From Gilliamella apis (GTDB lineage Bacteria; Pseudomonadota; Gammaproteobacteria; Enterobacterales; Orbaceae): a DNA stretch of 64,000 bases. The stretch covers positions 1 through 64,000 of the forward strand of contig NZ_NASD01000011.1 of NCBI RefSeq assembly GCF_002142155.1, in the 5' to 3' direction. Each line of letters opens with the position of its first letter. Position 1 is the first letter of the stretch. A program made the position numbers and the translations under genes. This document shows positions 28,111-37,588 of the stretch, piece after piece. The notes beneath the pieces were generated by a model, which saw nothing but the letters and a program-made list of their open reading frames with translations, was not told the DNA's origin and did not search any database.

Positions 28111-28230
28111 AAATAACCTCTTAAACTGATCAATAAAGCAAAACTTGCCTATAATAGGACTTTATTTATAAAAAACAAGCAAGATTAACTTTAATCGAAA
28201 AAAGCTTTCCAAATCAGAAATTATTATCAA

Positions 28231-28257
28231 TAAAAAAGTCAGCATAAAGCTGACTTT
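28231..28257 (-). terminator. adhP terminator
   Basis: On the minus strand AAGTCAGC pairs with GCTGACTT around TTTAT and is followed by TTTTATTG, just after the adhP stop codon. Confidence 0.8.
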
Positions 28258-28282
28258 CAATGAGTTAATCACTTAATAATTA

Positions 28283-29314
28283 CTATTTTTTCTTCATTTT
28301 CATATCAATAACCATACGACCACGAATTTTACCTGCTTTCATCTCGTCAATCATATCATTGATATCTTCAAGAGGGCGTTTTTCAACCATTGGTACAACT
28401 TTACCTTCAGCACTAAAACGAAATGCTTCCGCTAAATCTTCTCGAGTACCAACTAATGAGCCTAACACTTGAATGCCATCTAAAACTGTTTTAGGAATAC
28501 TTAAATCCATTGTTTCAGAAGGTAACCCCAGAGCCACAACTCGGCCTAATGGACGTACAGAACCAATAGCCTGATTGAATGCTGTTTTAGTAACTGAAGT
28601 TACTACCGCTCCATGCACACCACCACCGGTATGTTCTTTAATGTAAGCACCAACATCAGCCACTTTTTTAGGATTGACCACTAAATCAGCACCAAGCTTC
28701 TTACATAACTCTAGCTGGCTATCACTGTTACTAATCGCAACAACTTTATTGTTAAAAACATTTTTACCATATTCGATAGCCAAAGTACCAAGTCCACCAA
28801 TACCAAAAACTGCTAGCCATTGACCAGGTTTAGTGTCAGCAACCTTAATTCCTTTATAAGTAGTTACACCTGCACAAGTCACACTAGTTGCTTGAGCTGG
28901 ATCTAAGCCATCTGGCACTTTTACCGCATAATCAGCTTTAACAATACATTGTTCAGCCATACCACCATCGACAGTATAACCTGAGTTTAAAGCACTTCGG
29001 CAAAATGTTTCGTTACCAGATATACAATATTCACAGGTACCGCAACCTGCATGGAACCATGCAATACTAACACGATCTCCAACCTTCAAACTTTTTACAT
29101 CAGGTGCAATTTTAGTCACAATACCCACACCTTCATGACCAATTACTCGACCTGGTTTTTTACCGAAATCGCCAGCAGCGACATGAAGATCAGTGTGACA
29201 AAGCCCACAATACTCAACCTCAACTAAAGCCTCCCCTGCCTCTAATGGGCGAACAGGAACGTCTTTAATTTCGACTTGACCATCGCATTCTTGTCTAATA
29301 ACTGCAGCTTTCAT
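28283..29314 (-). CDS. adhP: Zinc-dependent alcohol dehydrogenase AdhP
   Basis: AdhP interconverts ethanol and acetaldehyde with NAD. The 343 residues include the catalytic zinc ligands in [10 protein letters not shown] (C38) and IGHEGVG, the structural zinc cysteines in [17 protein letters not shown], and the nucleotide-binding [13 protein letters not shown] near 175. Length and motifs match E. coli AdhP. The C-terminus is lysine rich (MKMKKK). It complements the AdhE activity encoded at 1079. The start follows AGGAG. Confidence 0.95.
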   Translation of the reverse strand: MKAAVIRQECDGQVEIKDVPVRPLEAGEALVEVEYCGLCHTDLHVAAGDFGKKPGRVIGHEGVGIVTKIAPDVKSLKVGDRVSIAWFHAGCGTCEYCISGNETFCRSALNSGYTVDGGMAEQCIVKADYAVKVPDGLDPAQATSVTCAGVTTYKGIKVADTKPGQWLAVFGIGGLGTLAIEYGKNVFNNKVVAISNSDSQLELCKKLGADLVVNPKKVADVGAYIKEHTGGGVHGAVVTSVTKTAFNQAIGSVRPLGRVVALGLPSETMDLSIPKTVLDGIQVLGSLVGTREDLAEAFRFSAEGKVVPMVEKRPLEDINDMIDEMKAGKIRGRMVIDMKMKKK

Positions 29315-29783
29315 TTGTTTCTCCTAAAATAATTACAATTTAAAAATATCACTGGATTCATTTTAAACTATTTATTTAGAAAAAATATGCGCTATTTCAC
29401 ATTTATCAATAAAAATGAGAATTATTCATTATTCCTTTCTATGTACAGTCCTAAATTGTTAAATAACAAACCTTGATAATTATAAAGGTCCAACAAATTG
29501 GATTCATAACCAAACATATACCTAAAAAATAATATAAATATGTGATATTGATATCTCTCATCTTTACTAAAAATTTTTATAGTCAAGGCTTTCAATTAAT
29601 TTTTATGCTCATGACAGAATTAAATCCATTTATTAACAATTTAGCGGTCGGTGTTGGAATATATAGTTTATATAAACTGGATAATAATGACTTCGTAGCA
29701 GGATTACAGCGTAGTGTTAAAGCTGGTGTAATACGAATAGTTGAGCTTGGCAAGAATCAGTGAAATAGTCTAGATATGATTTT
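29315..29783 (+). other. Intergenic region with a possible small ORF
   Basis: This holds the divergent regulatory region of adhP and, on the plus strand, a frame from 29611 to 29763 reading MTELNPFINNLAVGVGIYSL and ending VKAGVIRIVELGKNQ. The 50 residues look protein-like and a terminator hairpin follows, but no ribosome-binding site is clear and I do not recognise a family. It may be a remnant of a larger gene. Confidence 0.3.
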
Positions 29784-29820
29784 TGAGGAACATAAAAACC
29801 CTGTTCCTCAAAATTTTTCT
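29784..29820. terminator. Bidirectional terminator hairpin
   Basis: TTTGAGGAACA pairs with TGTTCCTCAAA around TAAAAACCC, followed by ATTTTTCTTTT on the plus strand. It serves the transporter gene at 29834 on the minus strand. Part of it recurs near 43214. Confidence 0.75.
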
Positions 29821-29833
29821 TTTCCCATTGAGG

Positions 29834-31171
29834 TTAAGCAATATCTTTTGCCACATATTTTTGGCTATTGTTATTAACTAATAAGAATAGTCCAATTAAA
29901 GCGCCTAATACAAATAATCCAACCACATAAATTGCCGGTGCCATTTTACTAACAAAATCACTAAAAAATGAAATCAGTAATGGGGTTAAACCACCGGCAA
30001 TAGCATAAGCCATATTAAATGAAAATGATACGCCACTATAGCGAACCTGAGTTGGGAATACCTTAACCATAAAATAAGCAAAAGAGCCAACAATTCCGAC
30101 ACTAGAACCGGCTAAGAAATAAGTGATAAAGAGAAGATTTGCGTTTTCTAATGATAAATAAAATATAGCAATCATGATAGCAGCAATACTACAACCAATA
30201 ACCAGCACTTTGCCCATTGCAAATTTATCCATCATCATGCCATAAAACGTACAACTAATGATAAGTCCAATGATAGCTAATATATTACCTTGTAAAGCGT
30301 CAATTGCAGAAAAACCAAATTGCTTTTGTAATAAAATTGGCGTCATTAACATTATTACCATAATACCGGCAGATAACACCCAAGTCAGTAACATTGATAA
30401 AATAGTTTGTGGTAAATACTGGGTTAAAACGGTTATCACAGGTAATTTTTTAGATAACTCTTCATTCTTACGTTTTTGAATTTCTAAAAAAATCGGTGTT
30501 TCTTTTAACCAACGACGAAGATACATAGCAATTAAGCCAAAAATACCACCAATAATAAATGGTACTCGCCAGCCCCAATCGTTCATTTGTTCTATTGATA
30601 CACTTTTACTCATTATGGTAGATACTAATGAACCCAGCAAAATACCTAAACTTAAACCACTGGTTAAAATACCACAGGCTAGGCCAATTTTATTTTTAGG
30701 TACATGTTCAGCAACAAATGTCCACGCCCCAGGCACTTCACCACCTACCGCAAGCCCCTGGCATAATCGCATCATTAAGAGTAATAATGGTGCAAAAATA
30801 CCGATATTGGCATAAGTAGGTAAACAACCAATAAATAATGTTGGTAACGCCATTAATAGAATACTAAGTGTAAACATTCTTTTGCGGCCAAACATATCAC
30901 CAAAGTGAGCCATCACAATACCACCAAAAGGACGAATCAAATAACCAGCAGCAAATATGCCAAAAGTTTGAACTTGACTTAACCATGCTGGCATATCATC
31001 CGGAAAAAATAGATGGCTTATCGTAATTGAAAAAAAGACAAATATAATAAAATCATAAAATTCTAATGCACCACCTAATGCTGATAGAGCTAAGGTTTTA
31101 TAATCTTGATTATTTAATGTTCGCACATTTGTAACTATTATAGAATCTGGCATAATCATCCGTGTAAACAT
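29834..31171 (-). CDS. MFS transporter, metabolite:proton symporter (ProP/ShiA-like)
   Basis: The 445-residue membrane protein has twelve predicted hydrophobic segments and the MHS-family signatures LGGALEFYDFIIFVFF near residue 35, FGDMFGRKRMFTLSI (the loop 2-3 motif) and LCQGLAVGGEVPGAWTFVAEH. Relatives import osmolytes, shikimate, ketoglutarate or citrate with protons, so the substrate is open. Several ATG codons lie near the start; the one at 31153 (MPDSII) is an equally good choice. Confidence 0.88.
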   Translation of the reverse strand: MFTRMIMPDSIIVTNVRTLNNQDYKTLALSALGGALEFYDFIIFVFFSITISHLFFPDDMPAWLSQVQTFGIFAAGYLIRPFGGIVMAHFGDMFGRKRMFTLSILLMALPTLFIGCLPTYANIGIFAPLLLLMMRLCQGLAVGGEVPGAWTFVAEHVPKNKIGLACGILTSGLSLGILLGSLVSTIMSKSVSIEQMNDWGWRVPFIIGGIFGLIAMYLRRWLKETPIFLEIQKRKNEELSKKLPVITVLTQYLPQTILSMLLTWVLSAGIMVIMLMTPILLQKQFGFSAIDALQGNILAIIGLIISCTFYGMMMDKFAMGKVLVIGCSIAAIMIAIFYLSLENANLLFITYFLAGSSVGIVGSFAYFMVKVFPTQVRYSGVSFSFNMAYAIAGGLTPLLISFFSDFVSKMAPAIYVVGLFVLGALIGLFLLVNNNSQKYVAKDIA

Positions 31172-31337
31172 TTTTTTACAAACAGTCTATTAATCTGTAC
31201 TAATATACCGGAACAAATTGCCATTTAAAAGAAAATATCAAAAAGTTCACACAAAATTAAAACTAGCACTAAATGATTAATAATTAGCCAAATAAAAACC
31301 TACAATGAAAAAATCTTATTAAATGGAGAGTTTTAAA

Positions 31338-32378
31338 ATGGCAACAAAATGCATTTCTCGTGGAAAATTCAACCGTATGCAACAATTATCTAACCAAGAT
31401 GGCGTAATTGCAGCATTAGCAATCGATCAGCGTGGTTCTATGGTAAAAATGATGCAAAATGCTGTAGGTCAAGAACGTTATAATATTGATATGGTGTATG
31501 AATTTAAAGAGCTTGTTTCTCAGGAATTAACCAAATATGTTAGTGCCATTTTACTGGATGAAGAACTCGGTTTTAAAGGCATGGCAGCAAAAAATAAAAA
31601 TGCTGGTTTAATTATGTCTTATGAAAAAACTGGCTACGATGCCAATACACCAGGACGTTTACCAGATATTTTACCGGAAGATTCACTTCAACGTTTATTA
31701 AAAAAAGGAGCTGATGCCGCAAAAGTACTGGTCTATTATAATCCTGACGATCCGCAAGATATTTTAGATAAAAAACACGCCTTTTTAGAACGTTTAGGCA
31801 ATGAAGCGAGAGCGGCTGACATTCCAGTATTTGTTGAGCCTATTGTTTATGATAATGTGGTAACTGATGATAAAAGTCCTGAATTCGCAAAAATAAAACC
31901 ACAAAAAGTTATCAAGACAATTGAAGAATTTACTAAAGATCACTATTACATCGATATCTTAAAAGTAGAAGTGCCAGTGCTATTTAAAAATGTTGCAGGA
32001 TTTAACGATAATAATCCAGTAGTTTATTCACAACAAGAAGCTGCCGATTATTTCAAACAAGCAAGTGATGTTGCGACTCGTCCTTTCATTTATTTAAGTG
32101 CAGGCGTACCAACTAAAACTTTCCATGAAGAACTCATTTTTGCCGGAGAGCACGGCGCCAAATATAGCGGTATTCTAGGAGGTCGAGCTACTTGGTTTGA
32201 GGGTATTGAAGCATATGCTAAAAATGGTAAAGATGGCTTAAAACGTTGGCTTGATACTATTGGACGTGAAAATGTTGAACAACTTAATAAGATTTTAAAA
32301 CAATATGCAACCCCATGGTACGATGTATATGGTGGTAAAGACAAAATTGAAATTATTGATCTTAAATTAAGTAATTAA
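31338..32378 (+). CDS. lacD: Tagatose-1,6-bisphosphate aldolase, LacD type
   Basis: LacD splits tagatose-1,6-bisphosphate, and often fructose-1,6-bisphosphate, into dihydroxyacetone phosphate and glyceraldehyde-3-phosphate by a Schiff-base mechanism. The 346 residues include ALAIDQRGSMVKMM near 30, ILLDEELGFKGM near 75, the Schiff-base lysine region YIDILKVEVPVLF near 205 and SAGVPTKTFHEELIFAGEHGAKYSGILGGRATW. The start at 31338 follows GGAGAG. Closest relatives known to me are in firmicutes. It is monocistronic here, without lacA, lacB or lacC, so it probably works with kinases encoded elsewhere. Confidence 0.9.
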   Translation: MATKCISRGKFNRMQQLSNQDGVIAALAIDQRGSMVKMMQNAVGQERYNIDMVYEFKELVSQELTKYVSAILLDEELGFKGMAAKNKNAGLIMSYEKTGYDANTPGRLPDILPEDSLQRLLKKGADAAKVLVYYNPDDPQDILDKKHAFLERLGNEARAADIPVFVEPIVYDNVVTDDKSPEFAKIKPQKVIKTIEEFTKDHYYIDILKVEVPVLFKNVAGFNDNNPVVYSQQEAADYFKQASDVATRPFIYLSAGVPTKTFHEELIFAGEHGAKYSGILGGRATWFEGIEAYAKNGKDGLKRWLDTIGRENVEQLNKILKQYATPWYDVYGGKDKIEIIDLKLSN

Positions 32379-32419
32379 TCGTTTTTGTAGAGATTTAAAT
32401 AAATAACTTAAATAACAGA

Positions 32420-32464
32420 TAAGAGTACAAGTTTTATTCCTATTTTTCTTGTACTCTTGTTATT
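32420..32464 (+). terminator. lacD terminator
   Basis: AAGAGTACAAG pairs perfectly with CTTGTACTCTT across a 17-base pyrimidine-rich loop and is followed by GTTATT. Confidence 0.7.
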
Positions 32465-32526
32465 AAATGAACAATTTGCCTATTATTTAATCATCATTTT
32501 TGTATACAATAGGATTCTACTTTTTG

Positions 32527-33177
32527 TTAAACCGCCTGATCAAAAAACAGGTTTACCTTACTTAGTTCAGCCATTGACTCTAAATAGGCTTTAATTTTTG
32601 TAGGGAAAATGAGACCTTTAACACAGGTTAAATTGCGTAATATCGGAAATAAACATATATCATCCCAAGATAATGTGCCATTACATGCATTCGATGCCAC
32701 AATTAATGGTTCAAGCTGATTTAATAAATCAGATATCTTAGCAATTAATGCATCAGTTTCGGCAAGGCAATCAGCAAACGAACCCAATTTTTTACTCTTA
32801 TTTGTAATAAAATTATCAATAGCAGCTTGAGTGGCAAATTCAGCTAAGCCTAATTTTACATATCGTGGACACTCTAACTTATAATCATATTGTTGAAATT
32901 GTTTAATTAATGCTTCAATTTCTGGATTTTTAACTCCACTTAAGATAGGGCCTTTACCATAATTACTATCAACATAAGCAACAATATCAAGACTTTCTGG
33001 CATATAGCTACCATCTTCCTTTTGTAAGATTGGCACCATTTTTTCACCAATCATACTTGTCGGTGATTTAACATCATCGCTGAGAAAGACATGCTGTTCA
33101 ACTGGAATATTTTTTAAACCAAAAATCATTCTTGCCCGTACGCAAAAAGGACAATGTTCATAAATATACAATTTCAT
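32527..33177 (-). CDS. grxB: Glutaredoxin 2
   Basis: GrxB is a glutathione-dependent disulfide reductase with a glutathione-S-transferase fold. The 216 residues begin MKLYIYEHCPFCVRARMIFG, with the redox pair CPFC at residues 9-12 and the glutathione-contacting MVPILQKEDGSYMPESLDI near 48. Length and start match E. coli GrxB. Its ATG overlaps the stop codon of the upstream membrane protein gene by four bases, so the two are coupled. Confidence 0.94.
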   Translation of the reverse strand: MKLYIYEHCPFCVRARMIFGLKNIPVEQHVFLSDDVKSPTSMIGEKMVPILQKEDGSYMPESLDIVAYVDSNYGKGPILSGVKNPEIEALIKQFQQYDYKLECPRYVKLGLAEFATQAAIDNFITNKSKKLGSFADCLAETDALIAKISDLLNQLEPLIVASNACNGTLSWDDICLFPILRNLTCVKGLIFPTKIKAYLESMAELSKVNLFFDQAV

Positions 33178-33800
33178 ATTCTTCTCCTAAAGCAATCAAT
33201 GACCCATAACAAAAGAGCCAGCCCTAAAAACAGTATAAAAACTGATCCTGCAGCATATAGCGCTTTAACATATCCAACCCTAACCACATTAATAAAAGGA
33301 TATGGATATTGATTAGTAAGATAACCCCGTATGAAAATATAAATACCATAAATTAACATCGACAAAAACGAACCAACAATGACATTAAACTGAATTCGTC
33401 GAAATGGACCCCAAACTAACCAACTTAATATACCAATAACCGGTAGAATCACATGTAAACTTTCATTGGTAAACTGTAATAAAGTATTAGGTGGTTTATG
33501 TATTCCCCTCAAAATTAAGTTATAAACTATTGCGGTTATAATCACCCCGACTAAGCCATTTAGTCGTATCACCTTGAAACTATATCGATTACAGTTGGGA
33601 TTGAAAGTTAAACATAGACAACTAAATGCCAACATTAGATTGGAAAGTACCGTAAAAAAACTGTAGTAAAATATTATTCGCCCAGTTGGGGTACTTGGTT
33701 GCCAAGGTCTTAGCTGCGTATGCCAATAAATATAAGTTTCAATACCAATAATAAAAAAAGCATATAATGCAATAAAAAGATTAATATTTCGTTTTAACAT
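33174..33800 (-). CDS. Pr6Pr-family membrane protein
   Basis: The 208-residue protein has six hydrophobic segments and looks like the Pr6Pr family (distant relatives of FAR-17a/AIG1), with the conserved STPTGRIIFYYSFFTVLSNLML near residue 38 and RGIHKPPNTLLQFTNESLHVILPVIG near 93. No function is established for the bacterial members. Translational coupling to grxB is the only context clue. Confidence 0.75.
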   Translation of the reverse strand: MLKRNINLFIALYAFFIIGIETYIYWHTQLRPWQPSTPTGRIIFYYSFFTVLSNLMLAFSCLCLTFNPNCNRYSFKVIRLNGLVGVIITAIVYNLILRGIHKPPNTLLQFTNESLHVILPVIGILSWLVWGPFRRIQFNVIVGSFLSMLIYGIYIFIRGYLTNQYPYPFINVVRVGYVKALYAAGSVFILFLGLALLLWVIDCFRRRI

Positions 33801-34008
33801 AACTTATCATAAAAAATAACAGATAATTCAGTATATAGTAGGCAATAGAAAAGATACAAAATATTATTGCAATATCAACTAAAGTTAATGTTTTCATTGA
33901 CCAAACATTCAATTTTATGCATTTCAATTGCAATAATAATGTGACAACTTCAAGTTATTGACAGTTAGTATATAATATTAACAACTATTGAAAATGAGTT
34001 GGTTTTTA

Positions 34009-34923
34009 ATGTCTGATAAAGATATATCATCACAAAATAAAATATTAATTGAACAATTTCTAGACTCAATCTGGTTAGAACGAAATCTTGCTGAAAATAC
34101 AATTGAATCTTACAAACTGGATCTCTTCGCACTAAGCCAATCACTACAATTACAAAAAGTTAACTTTCTCACGGCACAATCCACTAACTTACAGGAATTT
34201 TTACTACAACGAGTTAAAGATGGTTATAGAGCAAGTAGTTCGGCACGTTTATTAAGTGCGACTAAACGTTTTTTTCAATATTTATATCAAGAAAACTATC
34301 GTACCGATGATCCATCAGCTATATTGTCATCACCAAAATTACCAAAAAAATTACCTAAAGACTTAACTGAATCACAGGTTGATGCCCTACTAGAATCACC
34401 AAGTATTGATGATCCAATTGAACTAAGAGATAAAGCTATGTTAGAGGTGCTTTATGCTACAGGATTACGAGTCTCAGAATTAGTTAACTTAGAAATTAGT
34501 GATGTCAGCCTAAGGCAAGGAGTAGTGAGAGTTATAGGCAAAGGCAACAAAGAGCGTTTAGTTCCTTTAGGAGAAGAAGCAATCTATTGGCTTGAATACT
34601 ATTTCAAATATGCACGCAATGATCTACTAAAAAATGGGCCAGTTGATGTACTTTTTCCAAGTCGTTTAGGCAAGAAAATGACACGACAGACATTCTGGCA
34701 TAGAATCAAATATTATGCCATACTAGCAGGCATTAATATCGAAGCCCTTTCACCTCATGTACTTAGGCACGCCTTTGCAACGCATTTGCTTAATCATGGC
34801 GCCGATTTGCGAGTAGTACAAATGTTACTAGGGCACAGTAGTTTATCAACTACACAAATTTATACACATGTTGCAACAGAAAGATTAAAACAATTGCACA
34901 GCAAACATCATCCTCGTGCATAA
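34009..34923 (+). CDS. xerD: Tyrosine recombinase XerD
   Basis: XerD, with XerC, resolves chromosome dimers at dif under FtsK control. The 304-residue product has the N-terminal SAM-like domain (IEQFLDSIWLERNLAENTIESY) and the catalytic residues: Arg in TGLRVSELVNL, Lys in GKGNKERLVPLG, HVLRH, the late His in LGHSSLSTTQIY, and the nucleophilic Tyr in that last motif. The start at 34009 (MSDKDI) is chosen by comparison with XerD length. The order xerD-dsbC-recJ is conserved in gammaproteobacteria and shows that this is the housekeeping recombinase. Confidence 0.96.
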   Translation: MSDKDISSQNKILIEQFLDSIWLERNLAENTIESYKLDLFALSQSLQLQKVNFLTAQSTNLQEFLLQRVKDGYRASSSARLLSATKRFFQYLYQENYRTDDPSAILSSPKLPKKLPKDLTESQVDALLESPSIDDPIELRDKAMLEVLYATGLRVSELVNLEISDVSLRQGVVRVIGKGNKERLVPLGEEAIYWLEYYFKYARNDLLKNGPVDVLFPSRLGKKMTRQTFWHRIKYYAILAGINIEALSPHVLRHAFATHLLNHGADLRVVQMLLGHSSLSTTQIYTHVATERLKQLHSKHHPRA

Positions 34924-34949
34924 CAGTTTATATAACTAAGGATAACTGA

Positions 34950-35654
34950 ATGAAAAAATTAGTCATAAGTTTAGGTTTAGCATTAATCTCAACTTCAGTA
35001 TTAGCCAATAACGCCGATATCACCAAATCGATGGAAAAATTAGGTTTTTCTAATAAAGAAATTACTATCGAAAATAATCCAGTACAAGGATTGAAAAGTG
35101 TTATCACACCTGAGGGTATTTTCTATATAACAGATGATGGTAAATTTTTAACTCAAGGACCAATCTATAGTCTTGAAGGTGGTGAACCAGTAAATATTGC
35201 CAACAGTAATAACTTAAAATTAATGAAATCAATTGAAAAAGATGCCATTGTTTATAAAGCACCAAAAGAAAAATATATTATTTCAGTTTTCACCGATTAT
35301 ACTTGTCATTATTGTAAATTACTTCATGAAAATATAAATCAATACTTAGATGCGGGTATCTCAGTGCACTATTTTGCATTTCCTCGAGCCGGTGCTGATA
35401 GTGATGTAGGCAAAAATATGCAATCTATTTGGAGTCTTGCCGATCGTAAAGCTGCTTTTGATAATGCCTATAAGGGTAATTCAATTTCTCCAGCAAATAG
35501 TATGGTGCCTTACGTAACACAACAATTTAATGTTGGTAAAAAATTAGGTATCAGTGGTACCCCAGCATTATTACTACCGGATGGGCAATTAGTTTCAGGC
35601 TATGTTCCTGCTGATAAATTAATCGAAATATTAAAAAAGAAAGCTAAAAATTAG
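34950..35654 (+). CDS. dsbC: Thiol:disulfide interchange protein DsbC
   Basis: DsbC is the periplasmic disulfide isomerase. The 234 residues have a signal peptide (MKKLVISLGLALISTSVLA), an N-terminal dimerisation domain and a thioredoxin-like domain with active site CHYC (CGYC in E. coli) and the cis-proline loop SGTPALLL. Only the two active-site cysteines are present. The second, structural disulfide of the E. coli protein is missing, with serine or asparagine at both positions (SIWSLAD, SPANSMV). It follows xerD by 26 bases. Confidence 0.93.
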   Translation: MKKLVISLGLALISTSVLANNADITKSMEKLGFSNKEITIENNPVQGLKSVITPEGIFYITDDGKFLTQGPIYSLEGGEPVNIANSNNLKLMKSIEKDAIVYKAPKEKYIISVFTDYTCHYCKLLHENINQYLDAGISVHYFAFPRAGADSDVGKNMQSIWSLADRKAAFDNAYKGNSISPANSMVPYVTQQFNVGKKLGISGTPALLLPDGQLVSGYVPADKLIEILKKKAKN

Positions 35655-35699
35655 TACTTTATAATTTCTAATAATTAAAATTCAGATAAAAATAAGAAT

Positions 35700-35730
35700 G
35701 TATGTTAGCGCACATGCGCTAACATTTAAA
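35700..35730 (+). terminator. Hairpin between dsbC and recJ
   Basis: TGTTAGCGC and GCGCTAACA form a strong stem with a four-base loop, followed by TTTAAAA. The recJ ATG lies just behind it at 35733, so the hairpin may also limit recJ translation. Confidence 0.6.
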
Positions 35731-35732
35731 AT

Positions 35733-37466
35733 ATGAAAAGTAAATTAACACACCGCCAATTACCTGAAGTACTACCTAAATTGTCACCAGATATTCCACT
35801 CTTATTGCAACGAGTCTATGCATTACGTGGAATAACATCTATGCAAGAATTAGATTATACCACTCGTAATTTATGCAACTATGACAACTTAGACGGTACC
35901 CATACTGCTGTCGAAATTGTTTATTCAGCTATGCAGAATAATAAACGGATTATGATTGTCGGTGATTTTGATACTGATGGCGCAACCAGTACTGCATTAA
36001 TGATAAAAGCATTAAAAAAGATGGGATGTAAACATGTCGATTATATCATTCCTAATCGATTTGATGATGGATACGGTTTAAGTATAAGTGTGGTAAAAAG
36101 AGCACTGTCAAAAAAAGCCGATCTGATTATTACTGTTGATAATGGTGTTTCGGCTATTGAGGCGGTTGAATTTGCAAAACAATCAAACTTAACTGTAATA
36201 ATTACAGATCATCACTTGTGTTCAGAGCAATTACCAGCAGCTGATGCTATCATTAATCCTAATTTACCAAACAGCTCTTTTCCATCTAAGCACTTAGCTG
36301 GTGTTGGTGTAGCATTTTATTTTATGTTGGCATTACGGGCAAAGCTACGTAAAGAAAACTGGTTTGCTAGCAATAAGTTAGCAGAATATAACATTACCAA
36401 CTTGCTAGACTTAGTTGCGCTTGGCACGATTGCCGATGTGGTAAAACTTGACCGCAATAATCGTATATTGGTTCATCAAGGAATTAGCCGTATTCGAGCC
36501 GGTTATTGTTGTGAAGGAATCAAAGCATTATTAGATATCTCTAGACGAGATCCTCTTACGTTAACTTCCACAGATCTTGCCTATTACATAGCCCCAAGGC
36601 TAAATGCAGCTGGGCGAATGGATAGTATGTCGCTTAGCGTGGAATTACTGCTATGTGAAGATTATGATAGTGCCATTAAACCAGCAACTGATCTTGATAC
36701 ACTTAATCATGATCGGAAACTGATTGAACAAACAATGTATCAAGAAGCGTTATCCTATATTGAACAAGTAGAACAGAAAAATTCTACTTTTCCGAACGCA
36801 TTAGTTGTACATCATCCGCAGTGGCATCAAGGTATTATCGGTATTGTATCGGCACGTTTGAAAGATAAACATTATCGTCCAGTTATATGTTTTGCCTCTA
36901 CTGAAGATGGATTATTAAAAGGTTCCGGACGATCAATAGAGGGGATTCACTTACGAGACATACTTGATAAACTCAATGAGAGATATCCCGATATTCTAGT
37001 GAGCTTTGGTGGACATGCCATGGCAGCTGGATTAAGTATTCAAGAAAAAGATTTAGACCAATTTAGCGCACATTTTGAAGCATTGATAACTGAACAACTC
37101 AATTTAGATGTACTCGAACAAATCATTGAAACCGATGGTGAGATAGATAATCAAGATTTTAATTATGCAATAGCTAAACAATTAAAAGAGTCTGGTCCAT
37201 GGGGTGAAGGATTTACAGAACCAACATTCGATGGTGATTTTATTGTGCATCAACAACGTTTATTTGCTGAAAAACATCTTAAATTAGTATTAGAACCAAA
37301 AAACGGTGGTCCAATTATTGAAGGCATATGTTTCAATGTAAATTTAACTCAATGGCCAGATAATACAATAAAAATTGTAAAAATTGTCTATCAACTAGAT
37401 GTTAATGATTTTCATGGTAATCAGGCGGTAAAATTGATGATTAGACATATTTGGCCTATCGCATAA
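35733..37466 (+). CDS. recJ: Single-stranded-DNA-specific exonuclease RecJ
   Basis: RecJ degrades single-stranded DNA 5' to 3' in recombination and mismatch repair. The 577 residues show the DHH phosphoesterase motifs IVGDFDTDGATSTALM, TVDNGVSAIEA and ITDHHLCSEQ, then LGTIADVVKL and the DHHA1 motif FGGHAMAAGLSI. It is the usual length and in the usual position after dsbC. No good ribosome-binding site is visible before the ATG, and a hairpin precedes it. Confidence 0.96.
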   Translation: MKSKLTHRQLPEVLPKLSPDIPLLLQRVYALRGITSMQELDYTTRNLCNYDNLDGTHTAVEIVYSAMQNNKRIMIVGDFDTDGATSTALMIKALKKMGCKHVDYIIPNRFDDGYGLSISVVKRALSKKADLIITVDNGVSAIEAVEFAKQSNLTVIITDHHLCSEQLPAADAIINPNLPNSSFPSKHLAGVGVAFYFMLALRAKLRKENWFASNKLAEYNITNLLDLVALGTIADVVKLDRNNRILVHQGISRIRAGYCCEGIKALLDISRRDPLTLTSTDLAYYIAPRLNAAGRMDSMSLSVELLLCEDYDSAIKPATDLDTLNHDRKLIEQTMYQEALSYIEQVEQKNSTFPNALVVHHPQWHQGIIGIVSARLKDKHYRPVICFASTEDGLLKGSGRSIEGIHLRDILDKLNERYPDILVSFGGHAMAAGLSIQEKDLDQFSAHFEALITEQLNLDVLEQIIETDGEIDNQDFNYAIAKQLKESGPWGEGFTEPTFDGDFIVHQQRLFAEKHLKLVLEPKNGGPIIEGICFNVNLTQWPDNTIKIVKIVYQLDVNDFHGNQAVKLMIRHIWPIA

Positions 37467-37588
37467 GCGAGTAAAATCGACTATAATTATAGTTTTCTAC
37501 AAAAATCAAATCAGTTAATTAAAAGATACTGGCAACAGATAAGTATTATCATTAGTACAATATTTTATACAACATTAAGGACCAAAAA

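Noticed and set aside
34009..34923. Tyrosine recombinase as a sign of an integrated element
   Set aside because: Its motifs, length and the xerD-dsbC-recJ order identify the housekeeping XerD.
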